Below are positions 36,911 through 45,443 of a DNA stretch of 64,000 nt, in pieces. The position numbers and the translations under genes are program-made. Below the pieces are notes generated by a model. It had not been told where the DNA came from, did no database searches, and worked only from the letters and a program-made list of their open reading frames with translations. Every line of letters begins with the position of its first letter. Position 1 is the stretch's first letter. Source of the stretch: Arthrobacter sp. Soil736 (GTDB taxonomy: Bacteria; Actinomycetota; Actinomycetes; Actinomycetales; Micrococcaceae); NCBI RefSeq assembly GCF_001428005.1, contig NZ_LMSB01000010.1, forward strand, positions 1-64,000, given 5' to 3'.

Positions 36911-38100
36911 GCCGCTTCGTCCTGATCACTCCGAACGCGGAATTTGACAGCCGCTTGCGGCAGGCTGTCGCGGGCGGCCTTCAGGGCGGCGTGCAGACGT
37001 TCTTCACTAATGTTCTGCCCGCCGGCCCGTACGACCTCTTCGCCCAACTGAACCAAGAACAGCCTGAGGTCCTGATCCTCGGCCCAGACGTTCCCGTCGA
37101 TGAGGCCCTACGCCTCGCGACCGTGCTCGACGTCCAGGTGCCGGACCTTACGGTTCTCCTCGTCAGCGAGCCTGATCCCGAATTCATCCTGCAGGCAATG
37201 CGTGCCGGCGTTCGTGACATACTCAGCCCCTCCGCCGATCCCGCTCAGATGCGGGTACTGCTGGAGCGCGCCTGCCAATCCTTCGCCAACCGGCACCGGA
37301 CGGAACTGCCCAAGCAGGCTGAAAGCAGCCAGGGTGCGGTGATCGGCGTCTTCTCGCCCAAAGGGGGCGTCGGTAAGACCACCATCGCCACGAATCTCGC
37401 TGTCGGGCTGGGCAAAATCGCCCCCATGAGCGTGGTGATCGTGGACTTGGATCTGCAGTTCGGCGATGTCGCGTCCGGCCTCTACCTGAATCCGGAGCAC
37501 ACGGTCACAGACGCTGTCTCCCCCGCCGCCAGCCAGGACACACTTGTGCTGAAGGCATTTCTCACCGTCCACCCGGCCAGCATCTACGCCCTGTGCGCGC
37601 CCGTCAGCCCCGTCGAGGCCGACCACATCACGCCGGAACAGGTAACGCGCCTTCTGGAGCAGCTGGCGGACGAGTTCCAATACGTAGTTGTAGACACTGC
37701 CCCGGGGCTGCCGGAGATAGGACTGGCTGCCATGGAAGCCTGCACCGACGTTGTCTGGGTGAGCGCCATGGACATTCCCAGCGTCCGCGGCCTCCGTTCG
37801 GGCCTGGACATTCTCCGCCAGCTGGACATTCTGCCCGACGGACGGCACGTGCTGCTCAACATGGCCGACGCCAAATGCGGGCTGTCGGTCCAAGATGTCG
37901 AATCCACGATCGGCGCCCCAGTGGATGTCAGCGTGCCGCGGTCTCGCGCCGTTGCGTTCTCCACCAACCGCGGCGTACCGGTACTACAGGAAGCCAAGAA
38001 GGATCCGGCGGTCAAAGGACTCAACCAGCTTGTGGACAGGTTCAGCCCGGCTGTGCAGGCAAAGGGCCAGCGGAAGAGCCACCGCCGGGTGGTGGTCTAG
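36907..38100 (+). CDS. cpaE: CpaE/TadZ-like ATPase, locus 2
   Basis: A 397-residue MinD/ParA-type ATPase paralogous to the locus 1 copy. N-terminal receiver-like domain without the phosphorylation site pattern, then FSPKGGVGKTTIATNLAVGL and VVIVDLDLQFGDVASGLYL. The first ten residues (MSRFVLITPN) are identical to the locus 1 protein. It overlaps cpaB by 4 bp, and its stop directly abuts the cpaF start. Confidence 0.88.
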   Translation: MSRFVLITPNAEFDSRLRQAVAGGLQGGVQTFFTNVLPAGPYDLFAQLNQEQPEVLILGPDVPVDEALRLATVLDVQVPDLTVLLVSEPDPEFILQAMRAGVRDILSPSADPAQMRVLLERACQSFANRHRTELPKQAESSQGAVIGVFSPKGGVGKTTIATNLAVGLGKIAPMSVVIVDLDLQFGDVASGLYLNPEHTVTDAVSPAASQDTLVLKAFLTVHPASIYALCAPVSPVEADHITPEQVTRLLEQLADEFQYVVVDTAPGLPEIGLAAMEACTDVVWVSAMDIPSVRGLRSGLDILRQLDILPDGRHVLLNMADAKCGLSVQDVESTIGAPVDVSVPRSRAVAFSTNRGVPVLQEAKKDPAVKGLNQLVDRFSPAVQAKGQRKSHRRVVV

Positions 38101-39687
38101 GTGAAGCTATCCGAACGCATCCAGGTGGCTCAGGCGAAGTCCCAGCTTTCGGCTACCCCGGCCACAGCAGTGGCTTCCGTGACGGCCGCGTCCTCTGCCG
38201 CCGTGGCCGCACCAGCTCTCCGGCCTAGGACGGCAAGGAACGTCCCGGCAGGGCACGCGGACGCCACCACAACTGCACCTCCGACGCGCCGTGAATCCGT
38301 GCGTGCTAAACCAGCGCAGCAGGAGTCAGTACCTGCGAAGCCTTCGCAGCAGCCTGCGGCGCAGAACGAGGTCTCAAAGCCCAAAGCCCAGCAGCCAGTG
38401 GACGTCTTCGCTGCCCTGAAGCAGCGGGCAGCGACAGCCCTGTTCGAACGCATGGGGGCTCGCTTCAACGACTCCGCCCTCACCGAGAGTGAACTGCGCA
38501 GCTCCGCGAGAGAAGAGCTCATCCGCATCATCGATGCGGAGCAGGTTCCACTGACCGCGGACGAGCGCTCCCGGCTGGTGGCGGACGTCGCTGACGACGT
38601 GCTCGGCTACGGGCCCCTGCAGCGGCTCTTGGACGATCCCGCCGTCACCGAAATCATGGTGAACCGCATGGACCAGATCTATGTGGAACGCAAGGGCCAG
38701 TTGACGCTGACCGAATCCAGGTTCAGCTCCGAGGACCACTTGCGCAAGGTCATCGAGCGAATTGTGTCTAAAGTCGGGCGGCGCATCGATGAATCCTCGC
38801 CGCTTGTTGACGCGCGCCTGGAAGACGGTTCCCGGGTAAACGCCGTTATTCCCCCGCTAGCGGTAGGCGGCTCTTCGCTGACCATCCGTAAGTTCAGCAA
38901 GGTGCCCCTGACCGTCCGGAACCTCATCGACTTCGGCACGCTTACTCCGGAAATGGCCGAGCTGCTCAACGCCTGCGTGAAAGCCAAACTGAACATCATC
39001 GTGTCCGGCGGTACCGGTACGGGCAAGACCACGCTCCTTAACGTCCTCTCGTCATTCCTGCCGGCCAACGAACGCATCGTGACCATCGAGGACGCCGTGG
39101 AACTTCAAATCCAGCAGGAGCACGTGGTCCGGCTGGAGAGCCGCCCACCGAACACCGAGGGCAAGGGAGAAGTCACCATCCGCGAACTGCTCCGAAACTC
39201 CCTCCGCATGCGTCCGGACCGCATCGTGGTGGGTGAGGTCCGTGGCGGGGAATCCCTGGATATGCTCCAGGCCATGAACACCGGCCACGATGGCTCCCTG
39301 TCGACCGTCCACTCGAACTCGCCCCGCGACGCCGTCGCCCGACTTGAAACGCTGGTCCTCATGGCGGGAATGGACCTGCCTCTGCGGGCCATCCGCGAGC
39401 AGATCGCCTCCGCCGTCAACCTGATCATTCAGATTTCCCGCCTCCGGGACGGCACACGGCGCATTACGCATGTGACCGAGGTCCAGGGCATGGAAGGTGA
39501 CATAGTCACTCTCCAGGACGCGTTTGTGTTCGACTACTCGGCAGGTGTCGACCAGCACGGCCGTTTCCTCGGCAGCCCTGTTCCCACCGGCATCCGCCCG
39601 AGGTTCATCGACCGCTTTGAAGACATGGGAATCCACGTTTCGGCCGGTGTCTTCGGAGCCCCCCTTGCCTCGACCGGAAAGCACTGA
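38101..39687 (+). CDS. cpaF: CpaF/TadA secretion ATPase, locus 2
   Basis: A 528-residue paralogue of the locus 1 CpaF. The catalytic part is very similar ([70 protein letters not shown]). The first 100 residues differ, being rich in Ala, Pro and Gln ([20 protein letters not shown]). GTG 38101 directly follows the cpaE stop. Confidence 0.93.
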   Translation: MKLSERIQVAQAKSQLSATPATAVASVTAASSAAVAAPALRPRTARNVPAGHADATTTAPPTRRESVRAKPAQQESVPAKPSQQPAAQNEVSKPKAQQPVDVFAALKQRAATALFERMGARFNDSALTESELRSSAREELIRIIDAEQVPLTADERSRLVADVADDVLGYGPLQRLLDDPAVTEIMVNRMDQIYVERKGQLTLTESRFSSEDHLRKVIERIVSKVGRRIDESSPLVDARLEDGSRVNAVIPPLAVGGSSLTIRKFSKVPLTVRNLIDFGTLTPEMAELLNACVKAKLNIIVSGGTGTGKTTLLNVLSSFLPANERIVTIEDAVELQIQQEHVVRLESRPPNTEGKGEVTIRELLRNSLRMRPDRIVVGEVRGGESLDMLQAMNTGHDGSLSTVHSNSPRDAVARLETLVLMAGMDLPLRAIREQIASAVNLIIQISRLRDGTRRITHVTEVQGMEGDIVTLQDAFVFDYSAGVDQHGRFLGSPVPTGIRPRFIDRFEDMGIHVSAGVFGAPLASTGKH

Positions 39688-39692
39688 CGCTC

Positions 39693-40625
39693 ATGATTCT
39701 GACCATGGGAATTGTCCTTGTCGTTGCCGCCGCCCTGTTGGGAGGTGTGGCTGTGCTCATTCCACGCACGCCCACCGTGCCGCTGGACCGCCGTCGGCCT
39801 TTCCGGACCGAGCCGGACTCTCAACTGACGCGCGTTGCCGGCACAGCCGTGCAAACCATTGAGCGCTTCCTCACCCGGCGGAATATCCGGTTCTTCAACA
39901 GGGAGGCCCTTGAGAACGCGGGATTACGACTGAGCCAGGCCGACTTTGTGCTGCTGGTGATCATCGGCGCTTTCGTGGGGGCGCTCGTGGGCCTCGTGGT
40001 GGCGGGTCCGTTGCTGGCGATTCTCCTGGTGGTCGCCGCGCCGTTCGTCGGGCACGTTGTCCTGGGTTTCCTCGCTGGCAAGCGGCGCACACAATTCGGT
40101 GACCAGTTGGGCGATACTCTGCAATTGCTGTCCGGCAGCCTCCGCGCCGGCCACAGTATTCTTCGCGCTATCGACGCAGCCGCCAACGAATCGCAGGCGC
40201 CGACGTCCGAGGAAATGCGCCGTGTCGTCTCGGAAACGAGCCTGGGCCGGGACCTTCTCGTGTCACTCAACGACACCGCGGAGCGCATGCAGAACGAGGA
40301 CTTTGTCTGGATCTCACAAGCCATCCAGATCAACCGGGAGGTGGGAGGCAACTTGGCCGAAGTCCTGGACCAGGTGAACGAGACCATCCGCGAGCGCAAC
40401 GAGATCAAGGGCCATATCAAGTCCCTAGCCGCCGAAGGGAAATTTTCCGCCTACATCCTCATGGCGCTGCCGGTGGGCATCGTCGCCATGCTGATGCTGG
40501 TCAGCCCGGGCTACATGGACAAAATGGTTTCCACCGTCCTGGGCTGGATCATGATCGTTGCCTCCATCATCTTGATGACCGTCGGTGGTCTGTGGATGCG
40601 CAAGATCGTCGACCTGAAGTTCTGA
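39693..40625 (+). CDS. tadB: TadB-like membrane platform protein, locus 2
   Basis: A 310-residue T2SSF platform protein paralogous to the locus 1 TadB. It has an N-terminal helix (GIVLVVAAALLGGVAVLI), the core SGSLRAGHSILRAIDAAANE and ETSLGRDLLVSLNDTAER, and C-terminal helices ending RKIVDLKF. It starts 5 nt past the cpaF stop. Confidence 0.9.
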   Translation: MILTMGIVLVVAAALLGGVAVLIPRTPTVPLDRRRPFRTEPDSQLTRVAGTAVQTIERFLTRRNIRFFNREALENAGLRLSQADFVLLVIIGAFVGALVGLVVAGPLLAILLVVAAPFVGHVVLGFLAGKRRTQFGDQLGDTLQLLSGSLRAGHSILRAIDAAANESQAPTSEEMRRVVSETSLGRDLLVSLNDTAERMQNEDFVWISQAIQINREVGGNLAEVLDQVNETIRERNEIKGHIKSLAAEGKFSAYILMALPVGIVAMLMLVSPGYMDKMVSTVLGWIMIVASIILMTVGGLWMRKIVDLKF

Positions 40626-40632
40626 GCTCGCA

Positions 40633-41517
40633 ATGGATCCCTTAGTTCTCCTCGCCCTCCTCCTGATCTGCCTGCCAATCGGCTACCTCGCTTGGTCCGT
40701 ACTGTCCGTTGACCGGAAGGGACAATCGACGGCCCGGGCCATTCTTTCCAGGGGCAGCTACCGTGCCGATGTTGAGAAGAAGGCTAGCTCAGGTGTCGTC
40801 GAGAAAATCGGCTATCGGCTCACACCGGCTGCCTACGTCCTCAAGCTAGATCACCTGCTCTCCCTCGCCGGCCGCCCGGCAAGCCTTCCGCTGGGCCGCG
40901 TGCTTGCCGCCAAGCCGGCCTTGGGTCTTGTGGGTGGCCTCATTGGCCTGTGGCTGAGCTCCATCGGGACGACACCGATCATCAAGCTCGTGGGGCTGTT
41001 CATCCTGTTCCTTGGCTACTTCATTCCCGATCTGCTGCTCTACAGCAAGGGCATGGAGCGACAGAAGGCCATGCAGCTGGAGCTCGCGAACACCCTGGAC
41101 CAGATGCTCATTTCCGTAGAGGCCGGCCTCGGCTTCGAGGGTGCCATGGCCCGTGCCGGCGAAAACGGAAAAGGCCCGCTGGCGGAGGAACTGGTCCGCA
41201 CCCTGCAGGACATGCAGGTGGGCCGGAGCCGCCGCGAGTCGTACCTTGCCCTGGCCGAGCGCACCAACATCCCTGAGCTGCGGAGCTTCGTTCAGGCGGT
41301 TGTACAGGCAGATACGTACGGCATCGCCATCAGCCGCGTCCTTCGGGTACAGGCAAAGGTTATGCGCGTTAAGCGGCGTCAACGGGCCGAAGAAAAGGCG
41401 ATGAAGCTTCCCGTCATGGTCCTCTTCCCGCTGCTGTTCTTCATCTTCCCTGTCCTCTTCATCGCGATCCTGGGCCCAGCCGTCCTCAACGCCATCGAGA
41501 CGTTCAGCGGCCATTAG
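40633..41517 (+). CDS. tadC: TadC-like membrane platform protein, locus 2
   Basis: A 294-residue T2SSF platform protein, last assembly gene of locus 2. The core has LANTLDQMLISVEAGLGFEG, AMARAGENGKGPLAEELVRT and FVQAVVQADTYGIAISRVLR, with terminal helix LFPLLFFIFPVLFIAILGPA. No pilin follows it, unlike in locus 1. Confidence 0.9.
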   Translation: MDPLVLLALLLICLPIGYLAWSVLSVDRKGQSTARAILSRGSYRADVEKKASSGVVEKIGYRLTPAAYVLKLDHLLSLAGRPASLPLGRVLAAKPALGLVGGLIGLWLSSIGTTPIIKLVGLFILFLGYFIPDLLLYSKGMERQKAMQLELANTLDQMLISVEAGLGFEGAMARAGENGKGPLAEELVRTLQDMQVGRSRRESYLALAERTNIPELRSFVQAVVQADTYGIAISRVLRVQAKVMRVKRRQRAEEKAMKLPVMVLFPLLFFIFPVLFIAILGPAVLNAIETFSGH

Positions 41518-41623
41518 GGTCGAGATAACGCAGTTTTTCTGCGCACCACAAGGAACCCGCAGGGTTTCCACAGGATCCAAGCTTCATCAGGCTTTTCCCA
41601 AGGTCAGAAAGTAGCCTTAAGTC

Positions 41624-42076
41624 ATGTCCATTTCAGGTTCCAGTGCGGGTGACGGCAGCGCCAACGGCGTCTGCCTCCCTGCGTCCGGGGACCCTGAGGA
41701 CGAGCAGCAGGACGACTCCCGGGAAACCGTCCTGGACCTCAGCGTCCTTCGCGAGCTGGAAGAGGAATTGGGTGGCTCCGGTGTGGCGCACAATTTCGCC
41801 CGGGATTACATCAGCATCTGGGAAAAGCGGTTCCGCTACCTGGAGCGGTCTGTTGAAGACAACGATCCCGACGCTGCGATGGATGCTGCCCTGAGCCTGA
41901 AGAATTCCGCCCTGATGGTGGGTGCCACCCGCCTGGCCAAGCTGGCCATCGAGGTGCAGCGCCTCGTCAAATGCGGAGACCTAGCTGGCGTGCAGCAGTT
42001 GCTGCCGGCGGTTGCACGAGCTGGCGCGCTAACGGTCAGGGAGCTGAAGCTGGGTTACCTTCCGCCGGATAGCTAG
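41624..42076 (+). CDS. Hpt-like protein lacking the phosphorylatable His
   Basis: A 150-residue protein whose last 110 residues resemble a histidine phosphotransfer four-helix bundle. Where an active Hpt has A-H-x-L-K-G-S, this one reads AALSLKNSALMVG, so the His is replaced by Leu90 and the Gly by Asn94. It therefore probably cannot carry phosphate and may bind a receiver or kinase as a decoy or scaffold. The N-terminal 35 residues are acidic and unordered. It lies 106 bp after tadC of locus 2 and is convergent with an OmpR-type regulator. Confidence 0.65.
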   Translation: MSISGSSAGDGSANGVCLPASGDPEDEQQDDSRETVLDLSVLRELEEELGGSGVAHNFARDYISIWEKRFRYLERSVEDNDPDAAMDAALSLKNSALMVGATRLAKLAIEVQRLVKCGDLAGVQQLLPAVARAGALTVRELKLGYLPPDS

Positions 42077-42091
42077 GTCCTCTTAAGTGAG

Positions 42092-42907
42092 CTACTCCGC
42101 CCGCTTCGGCGCCAGCCGGTACCCGACCCCGCGTACGGTGACCAGCCACCGGGGGTCCTGCGGATCCTCGCGGAGCTTGCGGCGCAAATTACCGATATGC
42201 ACTTCGACCGCCCGCTCATCGGCCTCACTGATGTAGGTGTCCTCGCGGTAGTACTCGCCGCGCACCACACGCACCAGGTCCGCCCGCGTGCGCACGGCCC
42301 CCGTGCCGCGCAGCAGTTCATGCAGAAGGTCGAATTCGCTCCGGGTCAGCCCCAGCGGCGTCCCGCGGAGGGCCACGGTCCGGGTTTCAGTGTCCAGGGC
42401 AAGTCCGTTGTGATGCAGCACTGTTCCCCCACGGCGGGCACCGCCTGCGGCAGCGGAGCCCGGCTCCGACGGCGGCCCGACCGATGCCTCAGGCTCACCA
42501 ACTGCGCCCTGCCGCGGCCGGCGCATCATGGCTGAAATGCGCGCCCGCAGTTCGCGCGGCCGGAACGGTTTGACGATGTAATCGTCCGCGCCGCCCTGAA
42601 GCGCCGTGATGGTGTCCAGTTCCTCGTTCCTGCCCGTCAGCATCACCACGTAGGCGTCACTGAACTGCCGGATCCGGCGAAGCACCTCGAAGCCGTCGAT
42701 GTCCGGAAGACCGACGTCGAGCGTGATCACATTGGCTTGGCGCAGCCGGGCCACGTCCACGCCGTCGCGGCCCGTGGCTGCAGAGTGCACCTCGAAGCCG
42801 GCCTGCTGAAGTACCGCGTCAAGGAGGTTGCGAACGTCATCATCATCCTCAATCACAACGGCCACACCAAGATCGCCCAAGACCATCCCCATATCCAATA
42901 ACACCAC
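42092..42907 (-). CDS. OmpR-family response regulator 1
   Basis: Receiver plus winged-helix DNA-binding protein of up to 271 residues. Receiver landmarks: acidic pocket VVIEDDDD, phospho-acceptor Asp64 in ITLDVGLPD, and Lys113 in DDYIVKPFRP. The C-terminal half has RTVALRGTPLGLTRSEFDLL and a wing ending TVRGVGYRLAP. The linker is Gly/Ala/Pro-rich. The start is unsettled between GTG 42907 and the ATGs at 42892 and 42886. It is divergent from the histidine kinase gene at 43088, its likely partner. Confidence 0.88.
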   Translation of the reverse strand: MVLLDMGMVLGDLGVAVVIEDDDDVRNLLDAVLQQAGFEVHSAATGRDGVDVARLRQANVITLDVGLPDIDGFEVLRRIRQFSDAYVVMLTGRNEELDTITALQGGADDYIVKPFRPRELRARISAMMRRPRQGAVGEPEASVGPPSEPGSAAAGGARRGGTVLHHNGLALDTETRTVALRGTPLGLTRSEFDLLHELLRGTGAVRTRADLVRVVRGEYYREDTYISEADERAVEVHIGNLRRKLREDPQDPRWLVTVRGVGYRLAPKRAE

Positions 42908-43087
42908 CGCATTGCCCAGCGCAACGCGGGAAGCAATATCAGGCTACAACCTGCAGGGGCCCGGACACCCTTTATTCGCGATAACTTTTAGCCGGATACC
43001 CCTCGGAAGCAACGAGCTCTACAATCGCTGAAGAATTGCCGTGCATAATGGGCTTCATGTCATGGTTTATGCAGGCGTGGTCCTGTG

Positions 43088-44788
43088 ATGCGAAAAAACA
43101 GAACAGAAGGTGCCGGCGCAATGGGTGAGCAGCTACTGGTCCACGGCACCGACCGTTTTTTCAGGCGCCTTGGGCCGCGTTTGCAGGTGGCTCTTTGCCA
43201 GCTCCCGGTGACAGTCATTCTCGGCGCGCTGGCGATTGCGGCCCCGGCGGTCTGGCCCACCTTGATAGACAACGGCGTGTTTATCGCGTCCATCATCCTG
43301 ATGGGCGCATTGTTCCTTTCCTGTTTTCTGGTTCCCTGGGAACGGCTGCCAGCCAATGCTTACCTCGTAATACCAATTCTTGACCTTGTGTTGATCGGGC
43401 TCGCCCGCAACGGAGCGGTTCCGGCAGTTGCCGGGCTCGCTGTGCTGGCCATATTCCCCGTGATCTGGTTGTCGGCATCGGGCGCCTACGCAAGGACGAC
43501 AATTTTCCTGAGTTTCTTTGGGCCATTACTCATCGCGATGCCCACGGTGGTGCAAAAGTTTCCCAAAATTTCACCTTCGGACATCGCCACGGCAATTCTG
43601 CTTCCGCTCATGATGCTGGCAGTATCCCTCGCAATCCGCTTCGCCAGCGCCAATGTCCGGATGCAGCGCCAGCGGCTGGAGAAAAAAGACGCCGAACTCC
43701 GCGAACTCCTCGTCGAAAGCAGGAACCGCGAGCGGCTGCTCAAAACGGTGCTGGACACGATCGACGTCGGCATTGTCGCCGTTGACGCCGACGGCCAGAA
43801 AGTGCTGGTCAACGGACAGCAGAAAGATTTCCAGCAGGCAGCATCCACTGGCGCATCAGTCCCAGTCCCGGAATCCGAGCAGCTTCTGTTCGGTCAGGAC
43901 AAGGTGACGCCGCTTCCTGCCGATAAGCGGCCCATACGCCGGGCGGTGGCGGGCGAAACGTTCGCGGACTACCTGGTGTGGATCGGCGAGGGATCGGCGC
44001 AGCGCGCCGTCTCAACGGCTGCGCGGATTATCAAGAACGACGACGGCGGGTCCAGTGGCGCCGTCGTCGTCTACAGCGATGTAACAGGCCTCGTGGAAGC
44101 GTTGACGGCCAAGGAGGAGCTGATCTCCAACGTCTCCCACGAGTTCCGCAGCCCGTTGATGTCCGTCCTCGGCAACGTGGACCTGGTGCTCGAAGAAGCG
44201 GACGGCCTGTCCTCCGACGGTGTGCATCGGCTCGAGGTGGTGCAGCGCAACGCCGAGCGGCTCCTCTCCCTTGTGTCGGACCTGCTGGTGTCGGCCTCAA
44301 CCGTGCTTGCCGTCCATCCCCGGCGGACTGACTTAGCCGGGTTGATCGAGACCACCATCGGGTCCGCCCAAGCGCAGGCCGATGCCACCAACGTCTCGCT
44401 CAGCGCCGATGTTCCGGTTCCCCTGTGGGCGCACGCGGACCCGCTCCGCATAGCCCAGGCACTCGACAACCTGGTATCGAATGCCATCAAGTACTCGCCG
44501 GACGGCGGTGCGGTGACCGTCCGTGCCAGCAGCAATGATCGCTGGGTGCAGCTGCAGGTTCAGGACACCGGGATGGGCATCAGCGAAGAGGAGTCCGCCC
44601 GGATCTTCACGCGGTTCTTCCGCACCCAGGCCGCCCGGAAGGCGGAGATCCCCGGCGTGGGCCTCGGACTCTCCATCACCAAGACCATCGTGGAGCGGCA
44701 TGGCGGGAAAATTTCCTGCACCAGCACACCCGGTGCCGGCACCACGTTCACGGTTACCCTTCCGGTGGAAGGCGCCGCTGCACTCTGA
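43088..44788 (+). CDS. Membrane sensor histidine kinase
   Basis: Transmembrane kinase of about 566 residues. About six hydrophobic segments lie between residues 35 and 185 (first segment PVTVILGALAIAAPAVW), followed by a coiled linker, a PAS-like sensor from about 215 to 335, a HisKA domain with SNVSHEFRSPL (His near residue 351), and a HATPase with LVSNAIKYSPDGG, DTGMGISEEESARIF and GVGLGLSITKTIVERHGG. Start could be ATG 43088, the GTG one codon earlier, or the ATG at 43121. It is divergent from response regulator 1 across 180 bp and probably pairs with it. Confidence 0.9.
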   Translation: MRKNRTEGAGAMGEQLLVHGTDRFFRRLGPRLQVALCQLPVTVILGALAIAAPAVWPTLIDNGVFIASIILMGALFLSCFLVPWERLPANAYLVIPILDLVLIGLARNGAVPAVAGLAVLAIFPVIWLSASGAYARTTIFLSFFGPLLIAMPTVVQKFPKISPSDIATAILLPLMMLAVSLAIRFASANVRMQRQRLEKKDAELRELLVESRNRERLLKTVLDTIDVGIVAVDADGQKVLVNGQQKDFQQAASTGASVPVPESEQLLFGQDKVTPLPADKRPIRRAVAGETFADYLVWIGEGSAQRAVSTAARIIKNDDGGSSGAVVVYSDVTGLVEALTAKEELISNVSHEFRSPLMSVLGNVDLVLEEADGLSSDGVHRLEVVQRNAERLLSLVSDLLVSASTVLAVHPRRTDLAGLIETTIGSAQAQADATNVSLSADVPVPLWAHADPLRIAQALDNLVSNAIKYSPDGGAVTVRASSNDRWVQLQVQDTGMGISEEESARIFTRFFRTQAARKAEIPGVGLGLSITKTIVERHGGKISCTSTPGAGTTFTVTLPVEGAAAL

Positions 44789-44856
44789 GGGCTGCACTCC
44801 AGGCGCCGAGTCCGGTTTGGTGCCTGTCCAGCTAAATGCTCAGTCCGGCTGAATGC

Positions 44857-45372
44857 TCAGTCCAGCGGCAGCGTTATGGTCACGCACGTGCCCTCGTCCG
44901 CGGACGAGTCGATGACCATCTGACCGCCCGCCGAGCCCACGGCCAGCCGCATGAGCCGCAGCCCCATCCCGGAATGCCTGCCGTGAGTGGCTGCGTGCAC
45001 ATCAAACCCCGTGCCGTCGTCGAACACCTTGAGCTGAACGGCGTGGCTCTCAGCGGGAAGGCTGACGCAGCCCAACCGAACGGTCACGGCGGAGGCCTCA
45101 GCGAATTTGTGGACATTGCTCAAAAGCTCCTGCGCCGCCCGGTACAGGAGTGTGGCGGACCGCCGGTCCACTTCCATCCCATGGTGGGGTGTTTCCAGAT
45201 GCACCGCGATCCCGCGTTCGCGCAACGGAAGGGTCAAACGGTCAATCGCCCCCGCGACGCCAAGCGCATAGAAATCGACCGGATGCGTATCGGTAAGAAC
45301 GCCTCGGACCGCGACAACTTCGTCGCCTGATAGTGATTTCATGTTCCAACGGTGCGCCTGCGCCCTTGGCAT
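44857..45372 (-). CDS. Orphan HATPase domain of a histidine kinase
   Basis: About 171 residues comprising only the ATP-binding half of a NarX/DesK-type kinase: LYRAAQELLSNVHKFAEASA (N box), KVFDDGTGFDV (G1 box) and SGMGLRLMRLAVGSAGGQ (G2). No HisKA_3 dimerisation segment with its His precedes it, and the region upstream is the response regulator 2 gene on the same strand. Start is ambiguous (ATG 45372 or 45342). It may be a kinase truncated by decay or an ATPase acting with a partner protein. Confidence 0.65.
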   Translation of the reverse strand: MPRAQAHRWNMKSLSGDEVVAVRGVLTDTHPVDFYALGVAGAIDRLTLPLRERGIAVHLETPHHGMEVDRRSATLLYRAAQELLSNVHKFAEASAVTVRLGCVSLPAESHAVQLKVFDDGTGFDVHAATHGRHSGMGLRLMRLAVGSAGGQMVIDSSADEGTCVTITLPLD

Positions 45373-45443
45373 TTTCTTAGGCTTTTCCCAGGCACTCCCC
45401 CGTTTGCAGGGGCGCATCCGGAGCGTCCGGACACGCGGCCCCG

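Noticed and set aside
41589-45391. Shared aggcttttccca motif before the Hpt-like gene and near the orphan ATPase gene
   Set aside because: A 12-mer shared by two places in 64 kb is expected by chance many times, and the two copies are not in equivalent orientation to their genes.
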